This document shows, in pieces, positions 8,218 through 16,341 of a stretch of 64,000 bases of DNA. The translations under genes and the position numbers were made by a program. Source of the DNA: Caulobacter sp. (GTDB lineage Bacteria > Pseudomonadota > Alphaproteobacteria > Caulobacterales > Caulobacteraceae); NCBI GenBank assembly GCA_030678995.1, contig JAUXTQ010000046.1, forward strand, positions 1 through 64,000, given 5' to 3'. Below the pieces are notes generated by a model, which was not told where the DNA came from, did not search any database, and was given only the letters and a program-made list of their open reading frames with translations. Every line of letters begins with the position of its first letter. The first letter of the stretch is position 1.

Positions 8218-9098
8218 GCGCCGCGATCGCGGTCCGTCCCCGCCGGCGCCTCATGAGCGCTCGCGGCGGCCTTGGTCGGCCACGGCAGGGTGGCGGGCTT
8301 CAGCACGGACGGGTTGGTCGAGGAACCCACCGGCAGAATGGTCGCCCGGACACGACCGTCGCCCCGCGCTGGCTTGATCACCAGGCGGCTACCCCTGCTC
8401 GCCGGCGCGACGACGCCGGCGGGCCAATCGGAGACCTGGGCGATGCGCACCCGGCGCGACACCCGCGCCGCCGCGCTGAGGGGCAACTCCGCAGCGGTGG
8501 CGAAGGTGCGGCCCATGAAGGCGGCCGGGTTCAACGGCCGGCCGTCCTGGCGGATCTCGAAATGCAGATGCGCGCCGGTGGACCGGCCGCTGGACCCGAC
8601 ATAGGCGACCACAGAACCGGCGGGCAGGACCATGCCGGCCTTCAGGCCCCGCGTGGTGCGGCCCAGGTGGGCATAAAGCGAGGTCAGGCCGTTGCCGTGG
8701 CCGACCTCGACGAACCGGCCGTAGCCGCCGTCCACGCCCGTGCGCAGCACCGTGCCGGCGAGGGTCACGCGGATCGGGGTGCCCGCCGGGGCGGCGATGT
8801 CGACGCCCTCGTGCAGGCGGCCGCCTTCTTCCCAGGGCATCTTGCGCAGGCCGAAAGGCGAATTGACCGCGAAGCCGCCCAACGGGGCGGCAAAAGCGAA
8901 CTTCGGCTGCTCGACATGCGGGCGGGCCGCCGGCAGGGCCGGGGCCACGGACGGAACCAGACGCGCCGCGCGCTCCTGCCGCGACGGCAGGCTGGCCTGG
9001 GCAGTGGCCACGGCGACGGCGCCCATCAAAACAGCGGCGAGACCGGTGCCCAGCAGGGGCGGAAAGCGGCTCTCGCGGGATAGCAACTCACGGAACAA
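8214..9098 (-). CDS. M23 family metallopeptidase (LytM-type), membrane-anchored
   Basis: A 294-residue protein with an N-terminal membrane anchor (residues 15-35) and a peptidase domain at about 70-195. Zinc-site residues are visible: His96 and Asp100 in HEGVDIA, His144 in LYAHL and the HLH motif at 177-179 (GAHLHFEIRQDG). All catalytic positions are present, so an active peptidoglycan DD-endopeptidase in the periplasm is likely. A 100-residue low-complexity basic tail follows the domain. Confidence 0.9.
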   Translation of the reverse strand: MFRELLSRESRFPPLLGTGLAAVLMGAVAVATAQASLPSRQERAARLVPSVAPALPAARPHVEQPKFAFAAPLGGFAVNSPFGLRKMPWEEGGRLHEGVDIAAPAGTPIRVTLAGTVLRTGVDGGYGRFVEVGHGNGLTSLYAHLGRTTRGLKAGMVLPAGSVVAYVGSSGRSTGAHLHFEIRQDGRPLNPAAFMGRTFATAAELPLSAAARVSRRVRIAQVSDWPAGVVAPASRGSRLVIKPARGDGRVRATILPVGSSTNPSVLKPATLPWPTKAAASAHEAPAGTDRDRGA

Positions 9099-9350
9099 TG
9101 ATCGGCCTCGTCAGCGACGGTCGAGCTATACGCGCGGTGCGACGAGGTCTGACGCACCAGCTTCGACGGTCATGGGGTGAACCGGGGCCGGCATATGCTG
9201 GCCCAACCCGGCGAGAATATGACCGGGAGGCGGGTTTCTATTCTCTGGACGGTGATCAGGCAACCCCGGCCGGGCGCGATGTTCTGGCCAGGGCGGCGAA
9301 TAGACTCTGTCAGGCGTGCGTTGCTCTCAAGCGCTGGATGAGCAGCGGGG

Positions 9351-9759
9351 TCATGACGGATACATCTCGCGCATATGGCGGACCGAGACCGTCGCCAGCT
9401 CGCGCAGCACACTCGGGTCCACCTCGGACAGCCGGTTCAGGTAGAGGCAGGATTTGCCAATCCTGTGCTTGCCCAGCCTTGCCATCAGCTCGGCGCGGTC
9501 CTCGAAACCGGGCATCAGGTAGACGACCAGGTTCGCCTTGCGCGGCGAGAAGCCGATGATCGGCCAGTCGCCGGTGTGGCCCTTGTAGACGCCGTAGCCG
9601 ACGATGGTCGGCCCCCAACATCACCGGCCTCTCCCCGCTGACCTCGGCCAGCATGGCGGCCACCACCTTGCCGTCCTCCCGGCGGCCGGGGTGCTCGACC
9701 GCGTCAAGGAAGTCGGCGACGGAGGCGGTTGTGGGCCTGGTCTTGGGTTCGGTGGGCAC
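9351..9759 (-). pseudogene. DUF1801 domain protein, frameshifted in a G-run
   Basis: The first half (GTG start at 9759; PTEPKTRPTTASVADFLDAV then EHPGRREDGKVVAAMLAEVS) is in one frame up to GERPVML. The second half (GPTIVGYGVYKGHTGDWPII and LVVYLMPGFEDRAEL through HMREMY) is in another frame. Joining them needs removal of one G from the five-G run at 9612-9616. The joined product of ~135 residues matches the DUF1801/YdhG-like family throughout. Either the gene is inactivated or the base is a homopolymer sequence error. The 250 bases between this gene and the M23 start show nothing I recognise. Confidence 0.8.
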
Positions 9760-9832
9760 GGATCGTCTCAGGATTGTCGGATCGTAAATACGACCATAAA
9801 TTGTGCCAACATGTGGCTCACGGAATCTAACC

Positions 9833-10108
9833 TTGCCGACCATCTCATGGTTCGACGGCATCTCGATCCGGATGTTCTTCAATGATCACGCGCCGCCGCA
9901 TTTCCATGCGGTCTATGGCGGGCGCGAAGCGCAGGTCGATATCGCGACAGGCCAGCTGATCAGAGGACGGTTGCCCGCCGCGCAGCGCCGTCTCGTCCGG
10001 GATTGGACATTGCGGTATCATGACCGCCTCATGATCTGCTGGGAGCAGGCCCAGTCAGACCGTCAGCCGGACAGGATACCCGGCCTGGGAGCCGACGATG
10101 ACCCGTGA
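9833..10108 (+). CDS. DUF4160 domain protein (partner of DUF2442)
   Basis: A 91-residue protein with the DUF4160 signature: PTISWFDGISIRMFFNDH then APPHFHAVYGG. The family begins MPTI..., so TTG at 9833 is chosen; a GTG at 9803 would add ten residues without a better ribosome site. The C-terminal half is LIRGRLPAAQRRLVRDW. The gene overlaps the DUF2442 gene by 11 bases. The pair is widespread and has been proposed as a toxin-antitoxin-like module; activity is unproven here. Confidence 0.78.
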   Translation: MPTISWFDGISIRMFFNDHAPPHFHAVYGGREAQVDIATGQLIRGRLPAAQRRLVRDWTLRYHDRLMICWEQAQSDRQPDRIPGLGADDDP

Positions 10109-10382
10109 AGTCGTCCATGTTCGCAAGTTCAAGCGCCTCGGAGACTACCGGCTGAAGCTGTGGTTCACCGACGGCATGACGGGCGAGTGGGACTTCTCGG
10201 AGCTGGCCGAACGGAAGACCGGCCCAATGGTCGAGCCGTTCAAAGACCCCGCCTATTTCGAACTCGTCTTCCTGGAGTTCGGGGCGCTGACCTGGCCCAA
10301 TGGGTATGACTGGAGTCCGGAGGCCCTGCACGCTGACATGACGGCGGCGGGGGTGCTGAAGCTTGAGACGGCGGCGGCGTAG
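10098..10382 (+). CDS. DUF2442 domain protein
   Basis: A 94-residue protein beginning MTREVVHVRKFKRLGDYRLK and containing LKLWFTDGMTGEWDFSEL and ALTWPNGYDWSPEALH, all typical of DUF2442. GGGAG lies seven bases before the ATG, inside the upstream gene. The small size, partner gene and 11-base overlap fit a two-component module with DUF4160. Confidence 0.82.
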   Translation: MTREVVHVRKFKRLGDYRLKLWFTDGMTGEWDFSELAERKTGPMVEPFKDPAYFELVFLEFGALTWPNGYDWSPEALHADMTAAGVLKLETAAA

Positions 10383-10408
10383 GCGTGCGCGGAGCCCGCC
10401 ATTGATCG

Positions 10409-10535
10409 CTTGGCGGAGCATGATTTCGGGGGCCGGTTGAACTCAAGGACGGGCTTCGCCCGCCGCGACGCGGCAGCCCGGAGGGCTGTCCTTGACTTCA
10501 ACCGACCCCCGAATGAGCATTCCATCAAGCGCTCG
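10409..10535. repeat. Imperfect palindrome family with GCCGCGACGCGGC, copy 1
   Basis: Core TCAAGGACGGGCTTCGCCCG ... CCGCGACGCGGC ... GGGCTGTCCTTGA flanked by CTTGGCGGAGCAT on the left and CATTCCATCAAG on the right. A diverged copy with the same order is at 61396-61520. It lies between the DUF2442 gene and the next small gene. Confidence 0.8.
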
Positions 10536-10552
10536 ATGGGATGGTGTGATCG

Positions 10553-10858
10553 ATGTTCGGTTTGTTCAAGCGTCGAGGCAAGCCAGTCGCGAAGGCTCAC
10601 GCTGAAGACTGGCTTCATGTCGTGCCGGTTCCTTCGCTGGTCGCCACCTTGTTGGCGCTTGAGAAGGAAAAGGGTTCACCGCTGACGGAAGCAGAGGTGC
10701 TGGAGGCAACAGACAGGGCCCCAAGCATTGTCATGCCGGCCCACGCTCTTGCAGCCGTCGCTGAAGGGCGTGGGTACGATGACATCGACCCGGAGAACGC
10801 CTGGGCCGAATGGCAAGCCATCCGGCCTTCGCTCTACGCCGAAACCGAACGCCCCTAG
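10553..10858 (+). CDS. Hypothetical protein, 101 aa
   Basis: Starts MFGLFKRRGKPVAKAHAEDW and has an acidic C-terminal half (GRGYDDIDPENAWAEWQAIR). LVATLLALEKEKGSPLTEAE then VLEATDRAPSIVMP looks like a helical domain. No signal peptide. It is transcribed convergently with pntB, and the two stops overlap by three bases. No family recognised. Confidence 0.6.
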   Translation: MFGLFKRRGKPVAKAHAEDWLHVVPVPSLVATLLALEKEKGSPLTEAEVLEATDRAPSIVMPAHALAAVAEGRGYDDIDPENAWAEWQAIRPSLYAETERP

Positions 10859-12276
10859 AGGTTCTTCACGATCCCCTCGACCATCTTCTTGGCGTCGGCG
10901 AACAGCATCATGGTGTTGTCGCGGAAGAACAGCTCGTTCTCCACGCCCGCATAACCGCTCGACATGCCGCGCTTCACGAACAGCACCGTCCGGGCCTTCT
11001 CCACGTCGAGGATCGGCATGCCGTAGATGGCGCTGGTCGGGTCGGTCTTGGCGGCCGGGTTGGTCACGTCGTTGGCGCCGATGACGAAGGCCACGTCGGC
11101 GGTGGGGAACTCGGCGTTGATGTCCTCCAGCTCGAACACCTCGTCGTAGGGGACGTTCGCTTCCGCAAGGAGCACGTTCATGTGGCCCGGCATGCGGCCG
11201 GCGACGGGGTGGATGGCGTATTTCACCTCGACCCCCTCCTCCTTCAGCTTGTCGGCCATCTCACGCAACGCATGTTGTGCCTGGCTGACGGCCATGCCGT
11301 AGCCGGGGACGATGATCACCTTGCTGGCGTTCTTCATGATGAAGGCCGCGTCCTCGGCGCTGCCCTGTTTCACGGGGCGGGTCTCCACCTTGCCGCCGGC
11401 CGCCGCCGCGCTGTCATCGGCGCCGAAGCCCCCGAGGATCACGGAGATGAAGCTGCGGTTCATCGCCTTGCACATGATGTAGCTGAGGATCGCGCCCGAG
11501 CTGCCCACCAGGGCGCCGGTGATGATCAGCGTCACGTTCTGCAGGGTGAAGCCCAGCGCCGCCGCGGCCCAGCCGCTGTAGCTGTTGAGCATCGACACCA
11601 CGACCGGCATGTCCGCCCCGCCGATGGGGATGATCAGGGTCACGCCGACCAGCAGGGCCAGGGCAAAGATCGCCCAGAAGGCCCAGATGGCCGCGCCGCC
11701 GCTCATCACCAGGATCACCGTCAGCACCACGATGGCGGCGGCGATGGCCAGGTTCAGCAGGTGGCGCGCGGGCAGCAGAATCGGCGCGCCGCTCATGTTG
11801 CCGTTCAGTTTCATGAAGGCAATCACCGAGCCGGTGAAGGTCACCGCCCCGATGGCCAGGCCGATGGCCAGCTCGATCAGCGACTGCAGGTGGATGTGGC
11901 CGGTCTGTTCGTCGACGATTTTGTAGGCGGCCGGGGTGTAGATCGCCGCCACGGCGACGAGACAGGCCGCCATGCCGACCAGGCTGTGGAAGGCGGCGAC
12001 CAGCTGCGGCATCGAGGTCATGGCCACGCGGCGGGCGATGATCGCCCCGACCGTGCCGCCGATGGCCACGCCGGCGGCGATCAGGCCCAGGGTGATCGTG
12101 TCCAGCTTGGCCTGTCCCCAGAGGGTCAGCAGGGTCACGCCCACGGCGATGGCCATGCCGATCATGCCGTTGCGGTTGCCCGCCTGGCTGGTCTCGGGGC
12201 TCGACAGCCCCCGCAGCGCCAGAATGAACAGCACGCCCGAGACGATGTAGAGAATGGCGGCGAGATTGGCGTTCAT
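10855..12276 (-). CDS. pntB: NAD(P) transhydrogenase subunit beta
   Basis: A 473-residue protein. The first ~260 residues contain about eight membrane helices of domain II; the last ~190 form the NADP(H)-binding domain III with VPGYGMAVSQAQHALREMAD, AGRMPGHMNVLLAEANVPYD and GANDVTNP. The complex couples proton entry to hydride transfer from NADH to NADP+. The start at 12276 ([14 protein letters not shown]) overlaps the upstream small membrane gene by four bases. It is the last gene of the pnt operon. Confidence 0.95.
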   Translation of the reverse strand: MNANLAAILYIVSGVLFILALRGLSSPETSQAGNRNGMIGMAIAVGVTLLTLWGQAKLDTITLGLIAAGVAIGGTVGAIIARRVAMTSMPQLVAAFHSLVGMAACLVAVAAIYTPAAYKIVDEQTGHIHLQSLIELAIGLAIGAVTFTGSVIAFMKLNGNMSGAPILLPARHLLNLAIAAAIVVLTVILVMSGGAAIWAFWAIFALALLVGVTLIIPIGGADMPVVVSMLNSYSGWAAAALGFTLQNVTLIITGALVGSSGAILSYIMCKAMNRSFISVILGGFGADDSAAAAGGKVETRPVKQGSAEDAAFIMKNASKVIIVPGYGMAVSQAQHALREMADKLKEEGVEVKYAIHPVAGRMPGHMNVLLAEANVPYDEVFELEDINAEFPTADVAFVIGANDVTNPAAKTDPTSAIYGMPILDVEKARTVLFVKRGMSSGYAGVENELFFRDNTMMLFADAKKMVEGIVKNL

Positions 12277-12554
12277 GCAGTGGGCTCCGCCCGGTTTGAG
12301 GCTTTCCGAGTGCGCCAGAGCGACGCGAAAGGTCCAATGACGCCTGCGGCGGCCATGACGGCCAGGCCTGTGGAAAACCACGGGGTCCTGCTGCCGCCGA
12401 GCAGGTCGACCAAGCAGAACACCAGCAGGCCAGCGCTCAAGAGCGCTTCAATCCATTCCCGGCGAGCCGGCGGGGCAAATGTCCAAGCCATACCGGCCGC
12501 GACCGCCAGACCAGCAAGCAAAAAGACAGTTGCAGGGACCGACAGACCGATCAC
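12273..12554 (-). CDS. Small membrane protein inside the pnt operon, 93 aa
   Basis: Three hydrophobic segments are visible ([20 protein letters not shown], about 6-25; [16 protein letters not shown], about 37-52; [15 protein letters not shown], about 60-75), followed by a short basic tail. It overlaps pntAB by four bases and pntB by four bases, so it is translated as part of the transhydrogenase operon. It is not a standard transhydrogenase subunit and I do not recognise it; a role as an accessory membrane subunit is only inferred from position. Confidence 0.7.
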   Translation of the reverse strand: MIGLSVPATVFLLAGLAVAAGMAWTFAPPARREWIEALLSAGLLVFCLVDLLGGSRTPWFSTGLAVMAAAGVIGPFASLWRTRKASNRAEPTA

Positions 12555-12889
12555 TTCGCCTTGTCCTTCTTCTTGTACATGGCCAGCATCCTCTGGGTGA
12601 CGAGGAAGCCGCCGAAGATGTTCACCGCGGCGAAGGCGGCGGCCAGGGCGCCGGCGCCCTTGGAGACCCAGACGTTGGCGGGAATCGCGCCGCCACCCGC
12701 CAGATCGGCGCTGCCGCCGTTGGCCGCGGCGGCCAGCAGGGCGCCGACGATGATCACGCTGGAGATGGCGTTGGTCACGGCCATCAGCGGCGTGTGCAGG
12801 GCCGGGGTGACGCTCCAGACCACGTAGTAGCCGACAAAGATTGCCAGCACGAAGATGGCCAGGCGGAAGACGGTGGGATCGACGTCCAT
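12551..12889 (-). CDS. pntAB: NAD(P) transhydrogenase subunit alpha, membrane part
   Basis: A 112-residue protein with three to four membrane helices, including [20 protein letters not shown] and [20 protein letters not shown], the conserved domain II sequence of split alpha subunits. Alphaproteobacteria often encode the alpha subunit as two genes (PntAA plus PntAB). It lies 10 bases downstream of pntAA. Confidence 0.93.
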   Translation of the reverse strand: MDVDPTVFRLAIFVLAIFVGYYVVWSVTPALHTPLMAVTNAISSVIIVGALLAAAANGGSADLAGGGAIPANVWVSKGAGALAAAFAAVNIFGGFLVTQRMLAMYKKKDKAK

Positions 12890-12899
12890 CGGATGACCT

Positions 12900-14255
12900 C
12901 TACTTCTTCTTCGGAGCGGACTTGGCGGCGGCAGGCTTGGCCGCGGCCTTGGGTTTCGCAGGCGCCTTGGCGGCCACCTTCGGAGTAACCTTGGCGGCGG
13001 CGGCGGGCTTTGCGGCTGGCTTGGCCGGAGCCTTCGCGGCGGGCTTCGCAGCGGCCTTTGCGGCAGGCTTGGAAGCCGCCTTCGCGGGGGCGACTTTCGC
13101 CGGGGCGGCCGCTTTGGCAGGCGCCGCCTTCAACTGGTCGTGGACGATCGCGCCGTCCTTCGTGACCAGCGCGGCCTTGAGGATCTCGTCCTCGAAGTCC
13201 GGGGCCAGCTTGCCCTCCTTGTCCAGCAGCAGGACGGCGAAGGCCATCAGGTTGCGGGAATAGAGGGCCGAGGCGTCGGCGGCGATGCGGCCGGGCAGGT
13301 TGGGGATGCCCATGATCTTCGCGCCATTGGCGGTCTCGAACACCTGGCCCAGCTTGACGCCCTCGACGTTGCCGCCCTGTTCGACGGCGAGGTCGACGAG
13401 GATCGAGCCGGGCTTCATCGAGGCCACCTGGGCGGCGTTGACCAGCCGGGGCGCGGGGCGGCCGGGGATCAGGGCCGTGGTGATGACGATGTCCTGCTTG
13501 GCGATGTGGCTGGAGACCAGCTCGGCCTGTTTGGCCTGGTACTCCTTGGACATCTCCTTGGCGTAGCCGCCGGCGGTCTGGGCGTTCTTGAACTCCTCGT
13601 CCTCGACGGCGAGGAACTTGGCGCCGAGGCTCTCGACCTGCTCCTTGGTCGCTGGCCGCACGTCGGTGGCCGTGACCACCGCGCCCAGGCGCCGGGCGGT
13701 GGCGATGGCCTGCAGGCCGGCGACACCGACGCCCATGATGAACACCTTGGCCGCGGCCACGGTGCCGGCGGCGGTCATCATCATCGGCAGGGCCCGGCCA
13801 TAGGCTTCGGCGGCCTCGATCACCGCGCGGTAACCGGCGAGGTTGGCCTGGGAGGACAGCACGTCCATCACCTGGGCCCGGGTGATCCGCGGGACGAACT
13901 CCATGGCGAAGGCGGAGGCCTTTGCCTTGGCCAGGGCCTCGAGCGTGGCCCGGTCCTGGTAGGGGTTGAGGGTGGCCACCACCATGGCGCCGGCCTTCAG
14001 GCCCGCGATTTCCTCGGCTTCCGGCCCGCGCACCTTGAACAGCACGTCGGCCCTGGCGAGGGCGTCCTTGAGAGATTTGACGACGGTCGCGCCGGCGGCG
14101 GCGTAGTCGGCGTCGGGGAAGGAGGCGGTGGTCCCGGCGCCCGATTCGACCGTCACCGACCAGCCGGCGGCGATCAGCTTCTTCGCGGTCTCGGGCGTCG
14201 CGGCGACCCGCGTTTCACCGGCTCGGCGTTCCCGGGTGACGGCGATGACTGGCAT
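12900..14255 (-). CDS. pntAA: NAD(P) transhydrogenase subunit alpha 1, with Ala/Lys/Pro tail
   Basis: A 451-residue protein. Residues 1 to ~370 form the NAD(H)-binding domain [21 protein letters not shown], the nucleotide loop [20 protein letters not shown] and [20 protein letters not shown]. The final ~75 residues are almost only Ala, Lys and Pro ([20 protein letters not shown] and onward, ending PKKK), far beyond the usual domain end and similar to histone H1-like tails. Start at 14255 is chosen by homology; an in-frame ATG lies 12 bases upstream. First gene of the pnt operon. Confidence 0.93.
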   Translation of the reverse strand: MPVIAVTRERRAGETRVAATPETAKKLIAAGWSVTVESGAGTTASFPDADYAAAGATVVKSLKDALARADVLFKVRGPEAEEIAGLKAGAMVVATLNPYQDRATLEALAKAKASAFAMEFVPRITRAQVMDVLSSQANLAGYRAVIEAAEAYGRALPMMMTAAGTVAAAKVFIMGVGVAGLQAIATARRLGAVVTATDVRPATKEQVESLGAKFLAVEDEEFKNAQTAGGYAKEMSKEYQAKQAELVSSHIAKQDIVITTALIPGRPAPRLVNAAQVASMKPGSILVDLAVEQGGNVEGVKLGQVFETANGAKIMGIPNLPGRIAADASALYSRNLMAFAVLLLDKEGKLAPDFEDEILKAALVTKDGAIVHDQLKAAPAKAAAPAKVAPAKAASKPAAKAAAKPAAKAPAKPAAKPAAAAKVTPKVAAKAPAKPKAAAKPAAAKSAPKKK

Positions 14256-14387
14256 GGAACTCCCCATCCGGACGCGGTTCGAGTCGCATCCCTAGGAGCC
14301 TGTTTAGGGGATGATCTTGCCCGTTGTCGAGCCTGCCGATGGTGCGTCGCGAAATTTTATGCCGCACCGCACCATTTCGGGCGGGTT

Positions 14388-14618
14388 TTAGTGCCCGCCG
14401 GCCTTCTTTTCGCGCAGCAGCAGAATGCCCGCGACGGTCAGGACCGCGCCGGAAATCGCGCCGCCGAAGAAGCCGGCGTCGGTGCAGAACCACAGGGTCG
14501 GCACCAGGATCGCCACGGCCACCGCCAGCGAGCCCCACTTCGTCAGGCCCATGACGGCATGAAAGGTCGCGGCCTGCTCGGTGATGTCCATGTCGCCGCG
14601 GTGATAGTCGGAAGCCAT
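14388..14618 (-). CDS. aa3-type cytochrome c oxidase subunit IV
   Basis: A 76-residue peptide: MASDYHRGDMDITEQAATFH followed by two hydrophobic stretches (TKWGSLAVAVAILVPTLWF and GAISGAVLTVAGILLL). The N-terminal YHRGDMDI...T(F/Y) motif and small size match the bacterial CoxIV_aa3 family, a minor subunit of aa3-type cytochrome oxidase. CAGGAACGAG precedes the ATG. It stands alone upstream of the pnt operon on the same strand. Confidence 0.85.
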   Translation of the reverse strand: MASDYHRGDMDITEQAATFHAVMGLTKWGSLAVAVAILVPTLWFCTDAGFFGGAISGAVLTVAGILLLREKKAGGH

Positions 14619-14682
14619 AGCTCGTTCCTGCGCTCTGATGGCCCGGCAATACAACGCGCGAGGCGAAGGCTCAAGGGGGCGT

Positions 14683-14757
14683 CCTTCGAGCCCCGGATCA
14701 AGTCCGGGGGATCCTGAGGGATCGCTCCTCAGGATGACGTGAAGGGGTGGCTTCAAA
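14683..14757. repeat. Degenerate intergenic repeat fragments
   Basis: Contains CCCCGGATCAAGTCCGGGG (hairpin) followed by GATCGCTCCTCAGGATGACG, sequences of the kind found repeatedly in intergenic DNA of GC-rich alphaproteobacteria. No protein frame crosses it. No second copy is seen in the window. Confidence 0.5.
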
Positions 14758-14815
14758 GATTTCCGTCATGGTGAGGAGCGAGGCATCAGCCGAGCGTCTC
14801 GAACCACGCAATGGC

Positions 14816-15745
14816 TTATCCCGGCCACCCCGCCAGCAACCCGCGCAGCGCGCCCACGAACGCCAGCGGCTGGTCGATCATCACATGATGGTCGGCGTCG
14901 GGAATGGCGATCTGCGGCGAGCCCGGCGGCAGCAGGCCGCGCATGTAGTCGAGGATGTGCGGCTCGGCGAGGCGGGAGCGGTCGCCCCACATGATCGCCA
15001 GCGGACAGCTGACATTGGCCAGCAGCGGGCCGCGGTCCTCCATCATGAAGGACGACCACATGAAGGGGTCGAACCGCCAGGTCCAGCCGCCCTCGACCGC
15101 CTTCAGCGCGTTCCGGGCGATCCAGTCGGCGATGTAGGGATTCTCGCAGCCCTGCGGCGGCGCCAGGCGGAAGCGGCCCAGGGCCTCGGTCAGGGTCGGG
15201 TAGATCCGGTTGGGCGTCACCCGCTTGGGCGGACCGCGCCATTCCAGTTCCGGCGGGCGGACCATGGAATCAACCAGCACCGCCGCCCGCAGCCGGTCGC
15301 CGTACTTGCTGGCCGCCAGCATGGTCGGAAAGCCGCCAAAGGAATGGGCCACGAACACCGGCTTGCCGCCGGCGTTCAGACCGCCGGCCTCGGCCGCGGC
15401 GAAGGACTCCAGGGCGAACTGCTCGGCCTTGTAGTCACTGCGCCAGTCCGACCGGCCCATGCCGCTCCAGCTGAACGCCGCCACCCGCCAGTCCCTGGCG
15501 AAAAAGGGGGCGATGAAGGTCCACCAGTCGGCGCTGGCCCCGTTGCCATGCAGCAGCAGGAGGCCGGGCTTGCCGATCTGGCCCCAGGTCAGCAGCTCGA
15601 TGCTGGCGCCCTCGAAGTCGAAGAACGACCGCTCGGGCGCGTCGGCCATGGCCTCGTCGAACCAGGCCGGAGCGGGCGGCTTTTCACCGTTGAACGCGGC
15701 CAGCGGGGCCGGGAACTCCGGCCAGGGCTTCTGATCGTCAGGCAT
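14816..15745 (-). CDS. Alpha/beta fold hydrolase
   Basis: A 309-residue cytoplasmic hydrolase. [20 protein letters not shown] holds the oxyanion HGN motif, [14 protein letters not shown] the nucleophile elbow (A-H-S-F-G), and [20 protein letters not shown] the catalytic His near the end. Start at 15745 ([11 protein letters not shown]) has GAGG six bases upstream; another ATG lies 12 bases further up. It overlaps the PaaI thioesterase gene by eight bases. Substrate unknown. Confidence 0.85.
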   Translation of the reverse strand: MPDDQKPWPEFPAPLAAFNGEKPPAPAWFDEAMADAPERSFFDFEGASIELLTWGQIGKPGLLLLHGNGASADWWTFIAPFFARDWRVAAFSWSGMGRSDWRSDYKAEQFALESFAAAEAGGLNAGGKPVFVAHSFGGFPTMLAASKYGDRLRAAVLVDSMVRPPELEWRGPPKRVTPNRIYPTLTEALGRFRLAPPQGCENPYIADWIARNALKAVEGGWTWRFDPFMWSSFMMEDRGPLLANVSCPLAIMWGDRSRLAEPHILDYMRGLLPPGSPQIAIPDADHHVMIDQPLAFVGALRGLLAGWPG

Positions 15746-16211
15746 GCGCGGCCTCATAGGCCTTCTCGCCCGGACGGGGCGGACGCGGGCCGAGAATCTT
15801 GAACACGCCGGTGCCGGTCATCAGCAACCGGTCGCCGGACCAGATGCGGCCGCGCACGGTCATGACATCGTCCTCGTCGGCGATCAGCTCGGCGGAACCC
15901 TCGACCCAGTCGTGCAGCTTCGCGGCGGAAAGGAAGTCGCAGGTCAGGCGCACCGTGACCCAGAAGTGTGACTTGTGCACCGAGATCACCCGGCCCCAGG
16001 CCATGTCGGCGAAGCTCATCAGCATGCCGCCATGGCAGTTGGCCATGCCGTTGGTGTGGTGCTCCTCGACCCGGAAGGCCAGGGTGCAGCCGCTGTCGTC
16101 ATAACGCTCGTAGAGCGGCCCGATCTGCCGGCCGAAGCCGCGTGACCAATTCAGCAGCTTGTAGCCGGGCGGAATGTCGCCTGTCTGGGCTTCGGTAAGA
16201 TCGTCGGACAT
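15738..16211 (-). CDS. PaaI family thioesterase (hotdog fold)
   Basis: A 157-residue single hotdog domain. [20 protein letters not shown] is the PaaI-type active-site segment (N...HGG), and [20 protein letters not shown] is the central strand. It probably cleaves an acyl-CoA thioester; substrate unknown. Its 3' end overlaps the start of the alpha/beta hydrolase gene, suggesting a two-gene operon. Confidence 0.87.
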   Translation of the reverse strand: MSDDLTEAQTGDIPPGYKLLNWSRGFGRQIGPLYERYDDSGCTLAFRVEEHHTNGMANCHGGMLMSFADMAWGRVISVHKSHFWVTVRLTCDFLSAAKLHDWVEGSAELIADEDDVMTVRGRIWSGDRLLMTGTGVFKILGPRPPRPGEKAYEAAHA

Positions 16212-16256
16212 GGCGAGACTCTAACAAGCGTTTGATTGTGGGGGAAGCGGCCGCAA

Positions 16257-16338
16257 GGGGACATGTACCGAAGGTACGTGTCCCCCAATCGAGCCGCTTC
16301 GGGTTTAGGGGACACGTACCGAAGGCGGTACATGTCCC
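16257..16338. repeat. Paired GGGACA palindromes (type A', ACCGAAGGT centre)
   Basis: Two hairpins: GGGGACATGTACCGAAGGTA followed by CGTGTCCCC (16257-16284), and GGGGACACGTACCGAAGGCG followed by GTACATGTCCCC (16308-16338). The feet match the other type A copies while the centres differ. The last base lies three bases from the pepF stop codon. Confidence 0.85.
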
Positions 16339-16341
16339 CGT

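Noticed and set aside
9098..9559. Plus-strand open frame between the M23 and DUF1801 genes
   Set aside because: No ribosome site, Arg/Ala/Pro-rich, overlaps the DUF1801 gene antisense.
10810..12600. 596-codon open frame opposite pntB
   Set aside because: Shadow of the transhydrogenase gene; composition is His/Gly/Asp/Gln rich with no motif.
13140..14717. 525-codon open frame opposite pntAA
   Set aside because: Shadow of the well-supported pntAA gene.
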